Part shown: positions 25,887 through 38,047 of the stretch, piece by piece
Layout of the letters: the number at the start of each line of letters is the position of its first letter
How positions within the stretch are numbered: the stretch's first letter is position 1
NCBI RefSeq assembly: GCF_003945595.2
Contig: NW_024104319.1
Span: 868,001-932,000 of the forward strand
Direction: 5' to 3'
Origin: Pipra filicauda
Lineage: Eukaryota; Chordata; Aves; Passeriformes; Pipridae
Length of the DNA stretch: 64,000 nucleotides
Made by a program: the position numbers and the translations under genes
The notes under the pieces: generated by a model
Database searches by the model: none
Seen by the model: only the letters and a program-made list of their open reading frames with translations
What the model was told of the DNA's origin: nothing

Positions 25887-26493
25887 TGTGGTGGTTTGAA
25901 CGGGGAGCAGCCGAAACTGACGGAGGAGGACAAGCTGAGCTGAACTGCAGCAGCTATGGAACAGAGAGAGAGCCAAACAGCAGCAGGCGTTTCTGGGTAA
26001 AGACTTAAAACTATTTGGGGTAAAAAAGGAACTGAGTGAAGCCCAGAACCTTGCAAACCTGGAGAGTGAGAAATGGAACATCTTACTCTCTGGGGAGGAA
26101 ACCTTCACGAACCAAGGAGGAAGGACTCTAGAGCTGTCTCCTTCTTGGACCTCATGATGAAGATGAGACCTCAGCAAGGAGCTGAGGGCTGGTGGGGGTG
26201 CAAGAAGACCCCCTTTTCCCCGATACCCCAATGAGAGAGAGACTGTTTAACTATCAGCCTGAGGGCTTCTCCTGAACTGATGAGGGAGGACCTAAGGGGT
26301 GGTAGGATTGTGTTAATATTCTGTATATAATTGCTTTTTAGTTCCTATAGTATTTATTTGTGTATAGTAATAAATTGTATATATTCCCTTCCCCTTACTG
26401 AATTGTACCTGTCTGAAAATTTATCTTTGGTGTTGAGGTAAATCGTGGGGGGGAAGCTTGAATATTGGATTTTTGTGGGGTCAAACCCCCACA
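25887..26493 (+). mobile_element. LTR, 607 bp, with 13-bp terminal inverted repeats
   Basis: The left end TGTGGTGGTTTGA and the right end TCAAACCCCCACA are inverted repeats matching at 12 of 13 positions, with TG...CA termini. AATAAA (26369-26374) lies about 125 bases before the right end, as expected for a plus-strand LTR. The 5-mers outside the ends (GCCCC and CCAGA) differ, so there is no target-site duplication around the LTR alone. That fits an LTR at the edge of a larger, rearranged element that includes the GC-rich segment to its left. The family was not identified. Confidence 0.68.
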
Positions 26494-27888
26494 CCAGACA
26501 AATGCACTGCTCTTAAAGATGTGTCTGTGCTCCTTAGACCGCACACACCATGAGTTATGGAGGACTGTCTGCCTCAGCACAAGCAATCCAGTCCACCCAC
26601 TTCAAAACATTCTTTCCACAGTAACGATTTTCTTTCCCTTTCTTTTTTTTTTTTTTTTTTTTTGTTTTCCTTTGGTGACTGGAGGAGGGAACAGAAGAAA
26701 GGTATTGGTGATGCAGCAAATCACACAGCTTTTCAAGTCTGAAACAGCAGGAAGACAATACCTACATCTTCTCACTACTTCTCCTCCTGCAATCCATCTT
26801 GGATCAGTGTAGGTAGTCCTCCCAGTGCGTGTTCTGGGTTAGTGAAGTGTACAGGTGATCCCGCAGCCTAAACTTCAGATGCAGGCTCAGATGGGTAAAC
26901 ATAAGGAGAAAAACTACACAAGAAAATGTTATACACACAACTGCATTCAGGGTGGAAAACGTAACAATCTAATTCTGTTAGAATTCCCCGTCTCTGCCAG
27001 AAACCACAGACAAATTTAGTAAACAAACATGATTGTGGTTATTCCCTGAAATGAAAAATCTGGACAAGTCCTTGCTAATGTATCCTTGCCAATTTTTACT
27101 GGCTGGTCTCAAGAGCAGAAGCCATCTTTTGGTCCACAGCCGCAAAATTAGTAATGAATATCATATTATATGGGATGTTACCTGAAGTTTGGTGTGCCAA
27201 AGAACTGAGCATCTATAAAGGCATTGTTGAATTGTCTAACTACAGGTCTCTGAAATTATTCATGGCAGATTGTCCTGTTCCTCTGTAGATGACTTAAATC
27301 AGGACCATAATTGGGAGTTCGATGAAGCACTGTGGGTGTGACCTTGTCATGGAGAAAATCACTTCGAAAAGAGAAAGGATCAGATATTCGGAGAATTTGT
27401 TTTTTAATTTTCACCAAAAAGGTCTTTGAAATGCATAACAATTTTGACTAAAAATAGAACATCCATTCTACGTAACCTGAGCTATAGTTAATAAATTAGA
27501 CTGTGTCTTTTATATCAGATTTTTTCTGTGAAAAATAGGAAGTAATATGACTTCAAGATAGAGGACTTATCAGAATGGGATTTGTGTCTTTCTAGGATAA
27601 TACATTTTTGCTTTTTTATCCATAAAAGTTGTTATTTTTTAGTAGTGACACAAATTCAAATAGCAGTATCCAACAAATTATTTCATTTTCTTTCTTATAA
27701 AGAGTTATTGGAGAATTACCACATAAAGTATGGTGACTTATTCTAACTATGAACAAGACTTGTCAGTACAGGAGTATTCTGAAGGTCTTTGGAACTAACT
27801 TTGTAATGTGGGTGACTGAGGAATGAACAAGGGTGAGTGCTTTACTGTATCTGACATTTACAAAAAAGAATGGATTAGAGATGTAAAT
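26494..27888. other. Noncoding DNA with a poly(T) tract
   Basis: No gene was recognised. A run of roughly 20 T (about 26643-26663) is the only notable feature. Confidence 0.5.
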
Positions 27889-28425
27889 GATGGGAGCTGC
27901 TGGACAGCACCACTGCAGAGAAGGAGCTGGTGGGGATGCTGATGCACAGCAAGCTGACCATGAGCCAGTGTGGATTGCACAAGGACAAGAACCATCAGCA
28001 GAGTGATGGGCGCGACCCTTCCCTTCTTCCTCTGAGCCTTGCTGAGGTCACGGCTGGGGTGTTCAGTTCAGTTCTGCATTTCCCAGTACAGCAGAGACTT
28101 AGGCTTTCTGAAGCAAGTTTAGTGAAGGGACTGAACCATCTTTTGCACAAGAGGGTGAGAGAGCTGTGACTGTTCAGCCCAGAGAAGTGAAGGTGCAGGA
28201 GGGCATTACCAATGAAGAAGAAGGAGTCAGACACTTCTCAGCGGTGCCCAGTGACAGGATCAGATGTTTCGGGCACAGACCGAAACACAAGAAATTTAAT
28301 TTAAGCATAAGAATATATAAATTTATTGCAAGGGTGATCAAACAGACAGGTTGTGGAGTCTCCAACTTTGCGGACATTTCCAGTCCAACAGGAAAGGGTC
28401 TGGGATATCCTGATCCTTCAGACTC
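27889..28425 (+). mobile_element. CR1 LINE, old internal to 3' fragment
   Basis: The left part follows the end of CR1 ORF2 (CTGGACAGCACCACTGCAGA, then GCAAGCTGACCATGAGCCAG). The middle contains GTGACTGTTCAGCCCAGAGA and AGTGACAGGATCAGATG. The right part follows the 3' untranslated region (GGGCACAGACCGAAACACAA, TTATTGCAAGGGTGATCAAA, GGTTGTGGAGTCTCC). Several internal deletions are evident between these landmarks, and no CR1 tail remains. This is a different, older subfamily than the copy that follows 800 bp downstream. Confidence 0.82.
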
Positions 28426-29220
28426 GCTCTGAGCCGAGAGACAGTCTATTGTTAATTATAAAATATAATGGGAGAATAACACCCAATTTGTTACTAACTT
28501 CAGTGATTATTAGTGGTATAAAACCATGTAGCTTCAAACCTATTAGTAACAGGCCCAAGTGATCCCTGCCAAAGTCATGATGCAGTGCATCTGCGTACAA
28601 ACAGGCCCAGGATCCTTAGCTTTTACTCTGCAATACAAGGTTACCCTGAGACCCAAAGATATGCTGTTCTCCTATCCTGCCAGAATACTCAAGAAGACAA
28701 TCAGCTGCAGTAAACTAAGGTTCCAAGTGTCAACTCCCACAGCAGTGGTGGTACCTCCTTTTAAACTGGAACCCTATCATGTTGACCTGCACTGTGCAAG
28801 ACACAATTCATCTTCCTTTGAATAAGGCATATGAGTCCCTCTGCTTCTCATGCAGGTTTCTAATGATGGAGCAACCTTAAAAAAGGTCACTCTCAGGAGA
28901 TGTACTCTTCACTTCTTTTACCCTATTATTTTTTTTAAAATGCAAATTATTACAGCTAATGTACAACAGAACAAAATGCTGCTTTTCTTCAGTCTGGAAA
29001 AAACCCAGTCAATTTGGAATGCTTTTCTTTTTTTTTTTTTTTTTGATGTGTGAATCTGTTCCTGGATCAAAAGCCAGAGCAGAGGAACTTTTATAGAGAG
29101 TCAAAGAAAGAGTAGAAGCCGTTTATCCCTGTTTTCTCTTTCCCAAATATAGATTCTCTTTCAGGGAGTGTACTGTTCTGTAAAAGCCTCTCTTGCTCCT
29201 GTGAAGTTTTATGGCATTTC
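28426..29220. other. Spacer between two CR1 copies
   Basis: Noncoding, with a T run at about 29029-29044. No gene was recognised. Confidence 0.5.
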
Positions 29221-30420
29221 ATTACCAAAAATCCTGGCTCACTGGGGAGGTCCCAAATGATTGGAAGTTGGCGAACGTCACGCCAATCCACAAAAACGGA
29301 CGGAAAAAGGACCCAGGAAACTACAGGCCCGTCAGCCTGACCTCAGTGCCTGGCAAGGTTATGGAGCAGATCATCCTAAGTGCAATCACACAGCACCTAC
29401 AGGATGGACAAAGGATCGGACCCAGCCAGCACAGGTTTAGGAAGGACAGGTCCTGTCTGACCAACTCAGTCTCCTTTTACGATCAGGTGACCCGCCTGGT
29501 GGATGAGGGGAAGGCTGTGGATGTGTCTACCTGGACGTCAGCAAAGCCTTTAACACGTCTCCCACATCACACTCCTGGAAAAGCTGGCAGCCCACGGCTT
29601 GGACAGGGGCACTCTGTGCTGGATTAGGAACTGGCTGGAGGGCCGGGCCCAGAGAGTGGTGGGGAATGGGGCTGCATCCAGTTGGGATCCGGTCACTAGT
29701 GGTGTCCCCCAGGGACCAGTGTTGGGCCCAGTTCTGTTTAATATCTTTATTGATGATTTAGATGAGGGGATTGAGTGTACCATTAGCAAATTTGCAGATG
29801 ACACCAAACTGGAGGGGACTGTCTATCAGCTGGAAGGCAGGAGGGCTCTGCAGAGGGACCTGGACAGGTTGGAGAGTTGGGCTGATTCCAGTGGGATGAG
29901 GTTCAACAAGGCCAAGTGCCGGGTCCTGCACTTTGGCCACAACAACCCCCTGCAGTGCTACAGGTTGGGACAGAGTGGCTGGAGAGCAGCCAGACAGGAA
30001 GGGACCTGGGAGTCTGGATTGATAGGAAGCTGAACATGAGCCAGAGTGTGCCCAGGGGGCCAAGAAGGCCAATGGATCCTGGCCTGGATCAGGAACAGTG
30101 TGGCCAACAGGACCAGGGAAGTGATTCTTGCCCTGTACTCAGTGCTGGTGAGGCCACACCTCGAGTGCTGTGTCCAGTTCTGGGCCCTCAGTTCAGGAAG
30201 GACATGGAGGTGCTGGAGCAGGTCCAGAGAAGAGCAACGAGGCTGGTGAAGGGACTTGAACACAAGTCCTGTGAGGAGAGGCTGAGGGAGCTGGGGTTGT
30301 TTAGCCTGGAGACAAGGAGGTTCAGGGGAGACCTCCTCACTCTCTACAACTCCCTGAAAGGAGGTTGTAGCCAGGTGGGGGTTGGTCTCTTCTCCCAGGC
30401 AGCTCTCAGTAGGACAAGAG
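29221..30420 (+). pseudogene. CR1 ORF2 remnant: reverse transcriptase and C-terminal region
   Basis: Three frames must be combined to follow the protein. The first (to about 29523) contains GEVPNDWKLANVTPIHK and NYRPVSLTSVPGKVMEQ, typical of the CR1 reverse transcriptase fingers. The second contains [16 protein letters not shown] and the catalytic-site motif KFADDTKL, where FADD stands for the usual YxDD box, so the two catalytic aspartates are present. The third contains [20 protein letters not shown] and, further on, RLRELGLFSLETRRFRGDLL. Frame breaks are seen near 29523, 29556 and 29970, and probably near 30076; the first two look like single-base deletions. It cannot make a working enzyme. 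Confidence 0.93.
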
Positions 30421-30676
30421 GGTAAGGTCTTAAGGAGTGCCTGGGGAGGTTTAGGTTGGATATTAGGAAGAAATTCTTTACAGAGAGGGTAATCAGGCAT
30501 TGGAATGGGCTGCCCAGGGAAGTGGTGAATTCACCATCACTGCAGGTTTTTAAGATGAGACTGGATGTGGCACTTAGTGCCATGGTCTGGTAACCACAGC
30601 GGGGTTGGATCAAAAGTTGGACTTGATGATCTTGGAGGTCTTTTCCAACCTGATTGATTCTATGATTCTATGATTC
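29221..30676 (+). mobile_element. CR1 LINE, 5'-truncated, about 1.46 kb
   Basis: This is the youngest-looking CR1 of the window. It starts inside the reverse transcriptase part of ORF2, continues through the end of ORF2 and the 3' untranslated region (GGTTTAGGTTGGATATTAGG), and ends in the CR1 tail (GGTCTTTTCCAACCTGATTG followed by ATTCTATG repeats). CR1 is a non-LTR retrotransposon copied by target-primed reverse transcription, and 5' truncation is its normal fate. It is immobile because ORF1, the endonuclease and half of the reverse transcriptase are absent. Confidence 0.95.
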
Positions 30677-33503
30677 ATTATACTCTGACTTCAGTACATA
30701 AAAGATTTGTTGAAGCTTTCACTGCTTTAATGAGTAGGAACAGACATTGTGATGCTTCAAGCAGGTCTGTTTCACATTCTATTTTCTGGTTTGTTTTCAC
30801 CTTCTAGACTCAGACACTTGAAGAACAAAACTCAAATCACTGAAAACAACAGTAGATGATAAAACCACTGTTTTGTTTAGTGACGTGGAACAACAGATTT
30901 TCTTTTCCTGATGCAGCCAAATTGTACACTCTGTAGCAACTGCCAGGGTATTTGATTAGATTGCCCAGATCTTTTTCTATCTTGCCAGAATGCCAAAAAC
31001 AAGATCAAAGACTTGTTTATTCTCTACCTGGGGTAGATGGGATTTATTATGTCCTGGTTTTGCTGGATTTATTTTGCTGGATTTGAAAGCAAATGACTTG
31101 CAAAGCTTAAGCATCCTGAGCATCATTCCACTTAAAACTGTCACATCTCCCTTTTGGAAGAGGCTCTAAGGGAAGACCCTTGAAAGAAGAGATTGAAGAG
31201 CTCATTACATATATCCTGATCTAGTCCATGACATTTGAAATGTGGAAAAACCACGGGGAAGGAAAGTGAAATTGAGTCCGAACACCCCTTGACCCTCTGA
31301 AGCTTGCTTTTTTCGTGAAAAAATTTTGGACAATTTCCTTGAAATTTCACTATTCCTTTGTAGAGTCCCCACCTGGAGCAGCTTGAGAAATGTGAGGAAA
31401 AGACAATTCTTACTCTTTGGACAGTCTATACTATCAGAGGGAATGGGAGATATCAATACTTTATCACAAAACAGTTGTTGGTATCATAGTATTAAATTCT
31501 TGGTTTCGTGGCTAGTATTTCCTCTAATTAACTATTCAATTTAACATTTTAATATTTGTGTTTACCTGGAAGCATATGAACACTTAGATCAGACTAATAG
31601 ATACCTAGTCATAGATAATATCCCTGGGATAGCATCAGGCAGATTGCCATCCTAAGCTTACCCCACTCAATCTGGAACTCCAGAGCAAGTCATTAATATT
31701 TTTTCTTGACCAGTGCCATAATCTCACCTCTCTGATATTCAGTGAATGATGGTAGAAAAGTTGCAGTTAGTAGTTTTTGAAAGGCTTGGTCATATTACAC
31801 TAGATTTTATGGGACGAATAGTAAATATGATTAATTACCCGAAGATTTCTGATAGGAAATGTTAGTTTTCACTGGAAATGAGGTACTTCACACAGAAGAC
31901 TTTTCAGGCTGACTGCAGCAAGCAGGCTTGAAAAGTTTCATTTGCTGGTTTAGACGATATCAGTTCCTTCTCTACTCATTTCCAAGAATATCACCCACTC
32001 TGGCCTCTGCTCTCACCACATACTACAACCTGAAAAAGAGAGGAGATTTATGGCATCTCCAGCATCATGTCTGAAAGCTGCTCTTCTTTTGCACCATAGA
32101 TCACAGGTTTTCAATGACTGAGTAGCCTAAATCATACCAGAGGTTGGCCATTTTTCATTCCATAAAAATAAAATTATATTCTTTTTTGTATCCTTTAAGG
32201 AGCCAGAAGGTCCCATTCTTTTACAGACCTGTCCAATACATGATCCTGTAACATGATAATGTATTGTCCTTAGGAGCTCACCACTTGAGTAAGTATTGTC
32301 TTGATTTACAGGAAAAGTTTGTTCGTAAAATGTGAAACCTGGAAAATTGCATCCTAGGGAACCCAGACAAAGAGAAAATGAGTCCCAGTTGGGCTTATAT
32401 GTCCTCATTGAATCTCTGCAATAGGTAGAAAAATCATCTCTTTGTAGCTCCTGCTCAGAATAAAAGTCAGACATCATTATAGTGTGAATCGCTATCAAAG
32501 ATGTCTGTCTCCCCTCCTAACAAATCCATTTCCTTCAAGTATCCTGATTCTTTTCTCTCAGAAAGGTGTGGGGCTATAATAATTTTTAACTTTAAAAATT
32601 ATTCTCAATCCATTTGAGTTTCTGAAAATCAGATTGAAACTCTTATATCCTCATAAATGGAATAAAAATCTTTCTATATTTTATACTCCAAAATGGCGAG
32701 GTAGATGCCCATGAAACTCTAAGAAAGGTCTCATGGAGATGCTATTAAAATGTGCCATGAGAAAGTCACGTCTCCAAACCTGCCTGCAGAACACAGTTCC
32801 TTTCTGGGGAAAACTAGTTCATGAGATGATCAGAGAAGGAAGAAAGTGCCTTTACCTGCCTTCTTGCAGAAAAAAAAGGATGTCACTGTAGCCCACAGAC
32901 TGACATCTCATTCCTGCCCCATACTGATTCCCATCCTTTGACTATAAACAGCTGACTTTGTGTGGGATAGTGCTCTGTTCTTGTTTGGGTCATTCCATAA
33001 ACCATTGCATTGTTTGAATTAAACTCACTAGCTAAACCCAATGGCTTGTCAGAGAAGTGACCCACACCACAGAAACCTTAAGTTCCTTTCTGTGGTCCAA
33101 AACAGACTTTCCCAAGGCAGGAATAGTCCTGTTCACGTTTGTGATTCCTAAAGTATGTTTCCAAAATGCAAAGCATAAAATCCCCAAAGAAAACCCTAAA
33201 AGCAAACATCATCAGATAACGTTCAGTGTCCCTGAGCTGCTGGCCAAAGGAAGAATACAGCATATAACTCCCCACAGTCTTTCCAAGAGCAGCTGAACAA
33301 TTGTCTGAACTAAAGTAAAATAACTCTGAAACTATGAAGTACAAGGACAGGACCAAGTGCCTTGTCTGGTCACGAGTGGTCTGGCAGGATGGAGCGTGGA
33401 AAGGATGCTGGGAAGTAGACAGATGTCAGAAGATGCATGTGATAAGTGAAATGGAGAGAAGCACTTGGGTAACCAGGGAATTCTGTCACTGCAGGGAATA
33501 ACA

Positions 33504-33542
33504 ATGGTGGTCAAGGCAATATCTTGGTGGTCAAGGCAAATC
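33504..33542. repeat. 20-bp tandem duplication
   Basis: TGGTGGTCAAGGCAATATCT is followed directly by TGGTGGTCAAGGCAAATCT, two adjacent near-identical copies. It looks like a local replication-slippage duplication. Confidence 0.8.
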
Positions 33543-35560
33543 TGCTGCAGGAACAACGCTATTGGGATGAGTTTAGGTAGACAGGCATCATTTTTATCAG
33601 TAGACTGGAAGTGGTGTGCAATTACATTTTATTCAGACAGCTGTTTATCCTTCAGCAGGTGACAGATTTCCTTGAAGAAAGTCCTTCCATTCCTTTAATC
33701 TGCTAACATCCAATTCAGGGAGCAGAGGCTATCCTTCACCTAACTTCAGGCAAGAAGTTAGTGGGGCAGAGCTATCCAGTACAAGAGCTTAGGAACAGTG
33801 ACTGTAAAGGGATTCAGAGAGAAGAAATTTCCGAGGGATCAGTGTAAAATCTGAGAACAAGAGGGAGCCGGTACCTTTGCATCTGACTCTACAAAAGAGA
33901 TGCTTCTCGTTGCCTGTTGGTTAAATGTCAAATCTTTTAACAGGGCAGAAATTGAAATCACTGTGTGCATGGAGAAAAGAGGCTGCAGAACCCTCAGTAA
34001 ATTAGCAGTGATAAATATTTGAAGGATTTTTACATCTTGCTGGTCTGTGATGAATAGTGGAATTAAACATAGTAGACCTTGTCTTCCCTTTGCATCCCAG
34101 CAGCAGGAAAAGAAGAACTCGCAGAACAGTGACATACCGGTTAAATTAAAATCTTCCTGAAGATGTGTAAGAAGCTAAAAGATAATGTTTCATGGATCAT
34201 CATTAGAAAATAATAGATGGCATGACTTCGGTAAGCCATGCTGTAGCTCTAAGCTGATGAACATCCACTGGAGGCTTCAACCTTATGTATACAGGTAGAT
34301 GTAATAAATACGACGAGACTACTCAGTGTTCAAATAAGGCCTGAAGGCTGCACCCATCCCAGGTATGCCCAGGTACACTCCAGCCACCTTTAGCAGCATA
34401 GCATGAACAGACTTCTTATCAAATTTATTTTTCACAGGGAGTAGCTGAAGTCCAGATGCCTGTGGCAAATGTTCATTGAAAGATCCTACTTTGGACAATG
34501 TTCAACCAGTCAGGAATGGGAGTAACAGTCTACCAGTGCCTGCATTCTGGGAATGCTCCCCTACCAATCCAGATCTGTTAATATGGATACAGCTAATATT
34601 ACTTACAAGATAAGAGCTAAAATGAAAAAGTAAGACCGTGAAAAAGTCTACAAGTATCTCAGTAATCACTATGACACAGTGGATTAGAAACACAGTGTCT
34701 TAGTCTGGGTGTAACAAAGTCAACAAAGGGGATCCTTTGATTATTTCAGTTGGGTTTTGGCTGTCTCCGTGTCTTTACAGATGTCTAACCAAGTGACGGA
34801 TCACTTTGAATAGAAATAAATACCTGAGATAAGTTCTTAAAATAACTACCAAGTCATTAAAATGCACAACCAAGCAGAATGCTTCCTGTGCACCACTATA
34901 TGGTTGTCAGCAAACCTCCAAGTGTAATTTCTTATGTGGCCTTAGCTGATGCATGGAATACAGTTGGGGTATTTTGAGTGGTCTTTCACGCCACTGGACC
35001 TGCTCTCTCCTGCATTAAGCAAAGGTCCAGCACAGGAAAAAATTTTTGTCAATATCCCTGAGTCATTGAAGATATCAAAGGGAGACAATCTCTCCAAGAT
35101 TCAGGTTTTGTACATTAAATAAATTTATTTTTGTTAAAGAGGGTTCGCAAGAAAAAAAACATGGTCAGGCAAACGCAAAATTGCATCGCATATAGTTAAA
35201 AGTCTAAAAGAGAATTTAAAAAGTTAAGGTTAGAAGAAAATCTTGGAAGAGAAAGGAACTTAGGACTGATTATCAGCACTTACATTTTTAAATTGGTTAT
35301 GTTTTCTGAAAAAAATATTATTTAATTTTTCCAAGTCATAAAAAGATGTGGTTGTTTTTCCAGTAAAAAGATAACTTGGGTTGAGTAAGTGTTAAACAGA
35401 AAATTATAGTTCCTCTGCCCCAAAAAAACAAGCAGGAAGACAAATAAACAGAAACTCATTATGTATGCAGTATGTCTGTGTAATGTAATGATGTCTTTGA
35501 CATCCAGGGTACTCATTTCAGCATTCAATGTCCTTAAGTCACTGTACAGAAGGGTTATTG

Positions 35561-35635
35561 AAACAAAACAAACAATCAACCAAACCAAACCAAAAGAACA
35601 AAACCCCAAACAAACAAACAAAACCCAAAACCCTC
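35561..35635. repeat. A/C-rich low-complexity tract (CAAA-type)
   Basis: About 75 bases are built of CAAA, CCAAA and CAAAA units with almost no G or T. Similar tracts occur at 11.2 kb and 57.2 kb. Confidence 0.8.
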
Positions 35636-38029
35636 AAAGATGCCTAAACTGTTCATAAATATGGATCAAAATTTAGCAGATACCTTTAGGGGGAAAAAAA
35701 AGAAGTAACAAGAAAAAAAAATTACAATTTTATTTTGTGTCAAAGGAAATATTTCTGTTGTCTCTAAAAGACTTGTCTTTTGATTTAGAAGGAAAAAAAA
35801 CCCCAAACCAAAGCCAGGAAAAAAAATTTGTTTCATGCTGATGTAGAATGAGGTCACCTGCATGATTACTAATAGTTACCTACTAATTACTGCCAAATGA
35901 TATTGGTTTGTATTTGGTCACTTACACGTATGACTGTTTGGAAGAACCAATTCATGGCCTTCACTGTTTCTATAAACTGAATGAAGGTTTTTATCTGTCT
36001 CGAATTCTCACCATCCTGTGTTGTACCATCTCATATCTTTCACACCCTACCAGTCTCTTGCTGACATGTCTTTTAATCCTACTTTTTAGCACTTGCAAAG
36101 AAGTGAACAGTTTTAGTTCCCATTGTTCACATGCTCCATTTTGTGTTATCCTAAAAAAGTATTTAACAGAAGGGCCAACAAAATACCTACAATAATGAGA
36201 TCTAATTTGGATTCTGTGTAGGCAGCTCCAATAATGTAGTCTATTTGTTCTGTCTGTTTTAACCAGTTCTTTGTTTGACTGATTTGCAGCCCAGTCACTT
36301 ATCCAAATATCTCATCAGTTACAACTTTCTCGTGATAATCATCCTAATCAAGTTAAACCAAGCCTGTAATTGTTTCTCAGCCCTGTAGTTTAACTGTTGA
36401 AACCCCCTCCTGCTCCACAGCCATTCATGTCAGTCTCCTTAGGAGGTGGAATTTTTATCTGATATGGATAAATTATTCAGAGTGCCTGAAATATATGTAA
36501 ATTTGAGAAAACTGCAAAAGAGTGCGCTTTAAACCAAAGAATAGAGCTAGAAGGAAAGAAAGAAACACTTCAAACAAAATAAGAACATAACCAATTATCC
36601 ATAAGCTTCTTTTGCCTACCTCTACTCATACTAAAACCTTGCCCAAACCTCAACCCATTACAAGTATTCATGTTCATTTTATTTGAAGAATAGCACTGTG
36701 TAAATGGTTCTCTTCAACTAGTTGCTAAACCCCTATAATCTTGTAGAAGTAACACACAATATAAAAACCCCACATTCTTCTCAAATAGCTTCTAAATGCT
36801 TTCTTTCTGAGACCCTATAACAATAAGCCTTATCCAAACTGAAATTAGGAAACATGCTTCTTTGAAGCACACTGTGATTTCTATTTTACAGCACTAGCAG
36901 AAGCTACAGCTAATGTTACATTTGTATTTATATTCTAAACTGTTCCCTTTTCGTTTTCTCTGTTCTGCTGAGTTTTCATTGTTTTTCTTGTTCTCACGCC
37001 CAGGAAAGTGGAAGGATGACAAAAATCATACATGAAATTGAGGAGAAGGATAAAGATTTTTGTATAGTAAAATCATGAAAAATGTTTAAATATGTAAATT
37101 ACACAGAAAGTCAAAGGACAACACTTATCTCTAAAACTAGATGCATGAAATTGTGGACTAATTTACTGATGTTAACTTTTCAAGGCCCAGACTTGTGCTT
37201 GAAAAAAAGACCACAGTCAATCCCATACATGTTCTGTCTGGTTTAAGGACCTTTCCCACTATCCCTGAAGTTCTTTCAATAATCAGTATAAAGACATGTT
37301 CTCTGCAGAATTCTGCTAAATATTTGCCTGCAAAAAAATGCAGGACAAGGAAAACACAAAAATATACAGGGTTGCATTAAGCTTCCCCATCCAGCTGTTT
37401 TACATCCTGACTCTTTCAGTGACACACAAGATCTTGTAGATGAAACTGCAAAGACGCCTCAATGAAAGATAAGAGAGAATCCCTGTTCCTAAAGTGTCTC
37501 TTTCCAGTAGTGTCATCTGAATCTGCAGAGCTGAGGAAGGATTTGAACCCAGAAATTTTTTCTTAAACTTTCCTTCTAGAGTGTGCATTTAGATATTTAC
37601 AATCACTTTGTAACGAGAATAGAGATGTTCGAAAATGTGCCTTTAAATAAAAGTTGTCATTGATGACCCATTCAATTCAAGGAGCAGTGCAATGAGACCC
37701 CACTAGGTTTCACTCATTTCAGTTATCGGCTTGAACAGCGCAACCTGCAAAAGTTGTACCCAGCACAAGAGTAAGAGGAACGTATATACTGACCATCTGA
37801 ACAGAGGAGCCAAGATCCCAACAGAAGAGGTGATGGCAGCAAACACAGAAATGGGTTCCAGAAATAAGGAAGAAAGGATTAAATATGAAAATAAATTGGG
37901 AAGTATCAGTCAGTCAACAGAAAGGCAGAAAAGTGTTCTCAGTTATATTGGATAAAAAAGTAAGTTTATGTACGTCAGGGAGATGCAATATGGCAAAAAC
38001 TGGTGTATGTTAACAGTAGTGCTTTATCT

Positions 38030-38047
38030 GAGAGGCAATTGCCTCTC
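38030..38047. repeat. Perfect 18-bp palindrome
   Basis: GAGAGGCAATTGCCTCTC is identical to its reverse complement with no spacer. It lies in otherwise unremarkable DNA. Confidence 0.85.

Noticed and set aside
26465..26812. 115-codon plus-strand open frame across the LTR end and a T run
   Set aside because: It crosses the LTR border and includes a poly-Phe stretch encoded by the T run, so it is not a plausible gene.
31050..31090. LTR-like start TGTCCTGGTTTTG
   Set aside because: Only about a dozen bases recall a bird LTR start. The following sequence is a short direct repeat (TTTTGCTGGATTTA) without LTR landmarks.
37518..37553. Possible tRNA-type B box or MIR SINE core (GGATTTGAACCCAGA)
   Set aside because: No A box at the proper distance on either strand and no tRNA fold. 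The MIR likeness covers too few bases to call.
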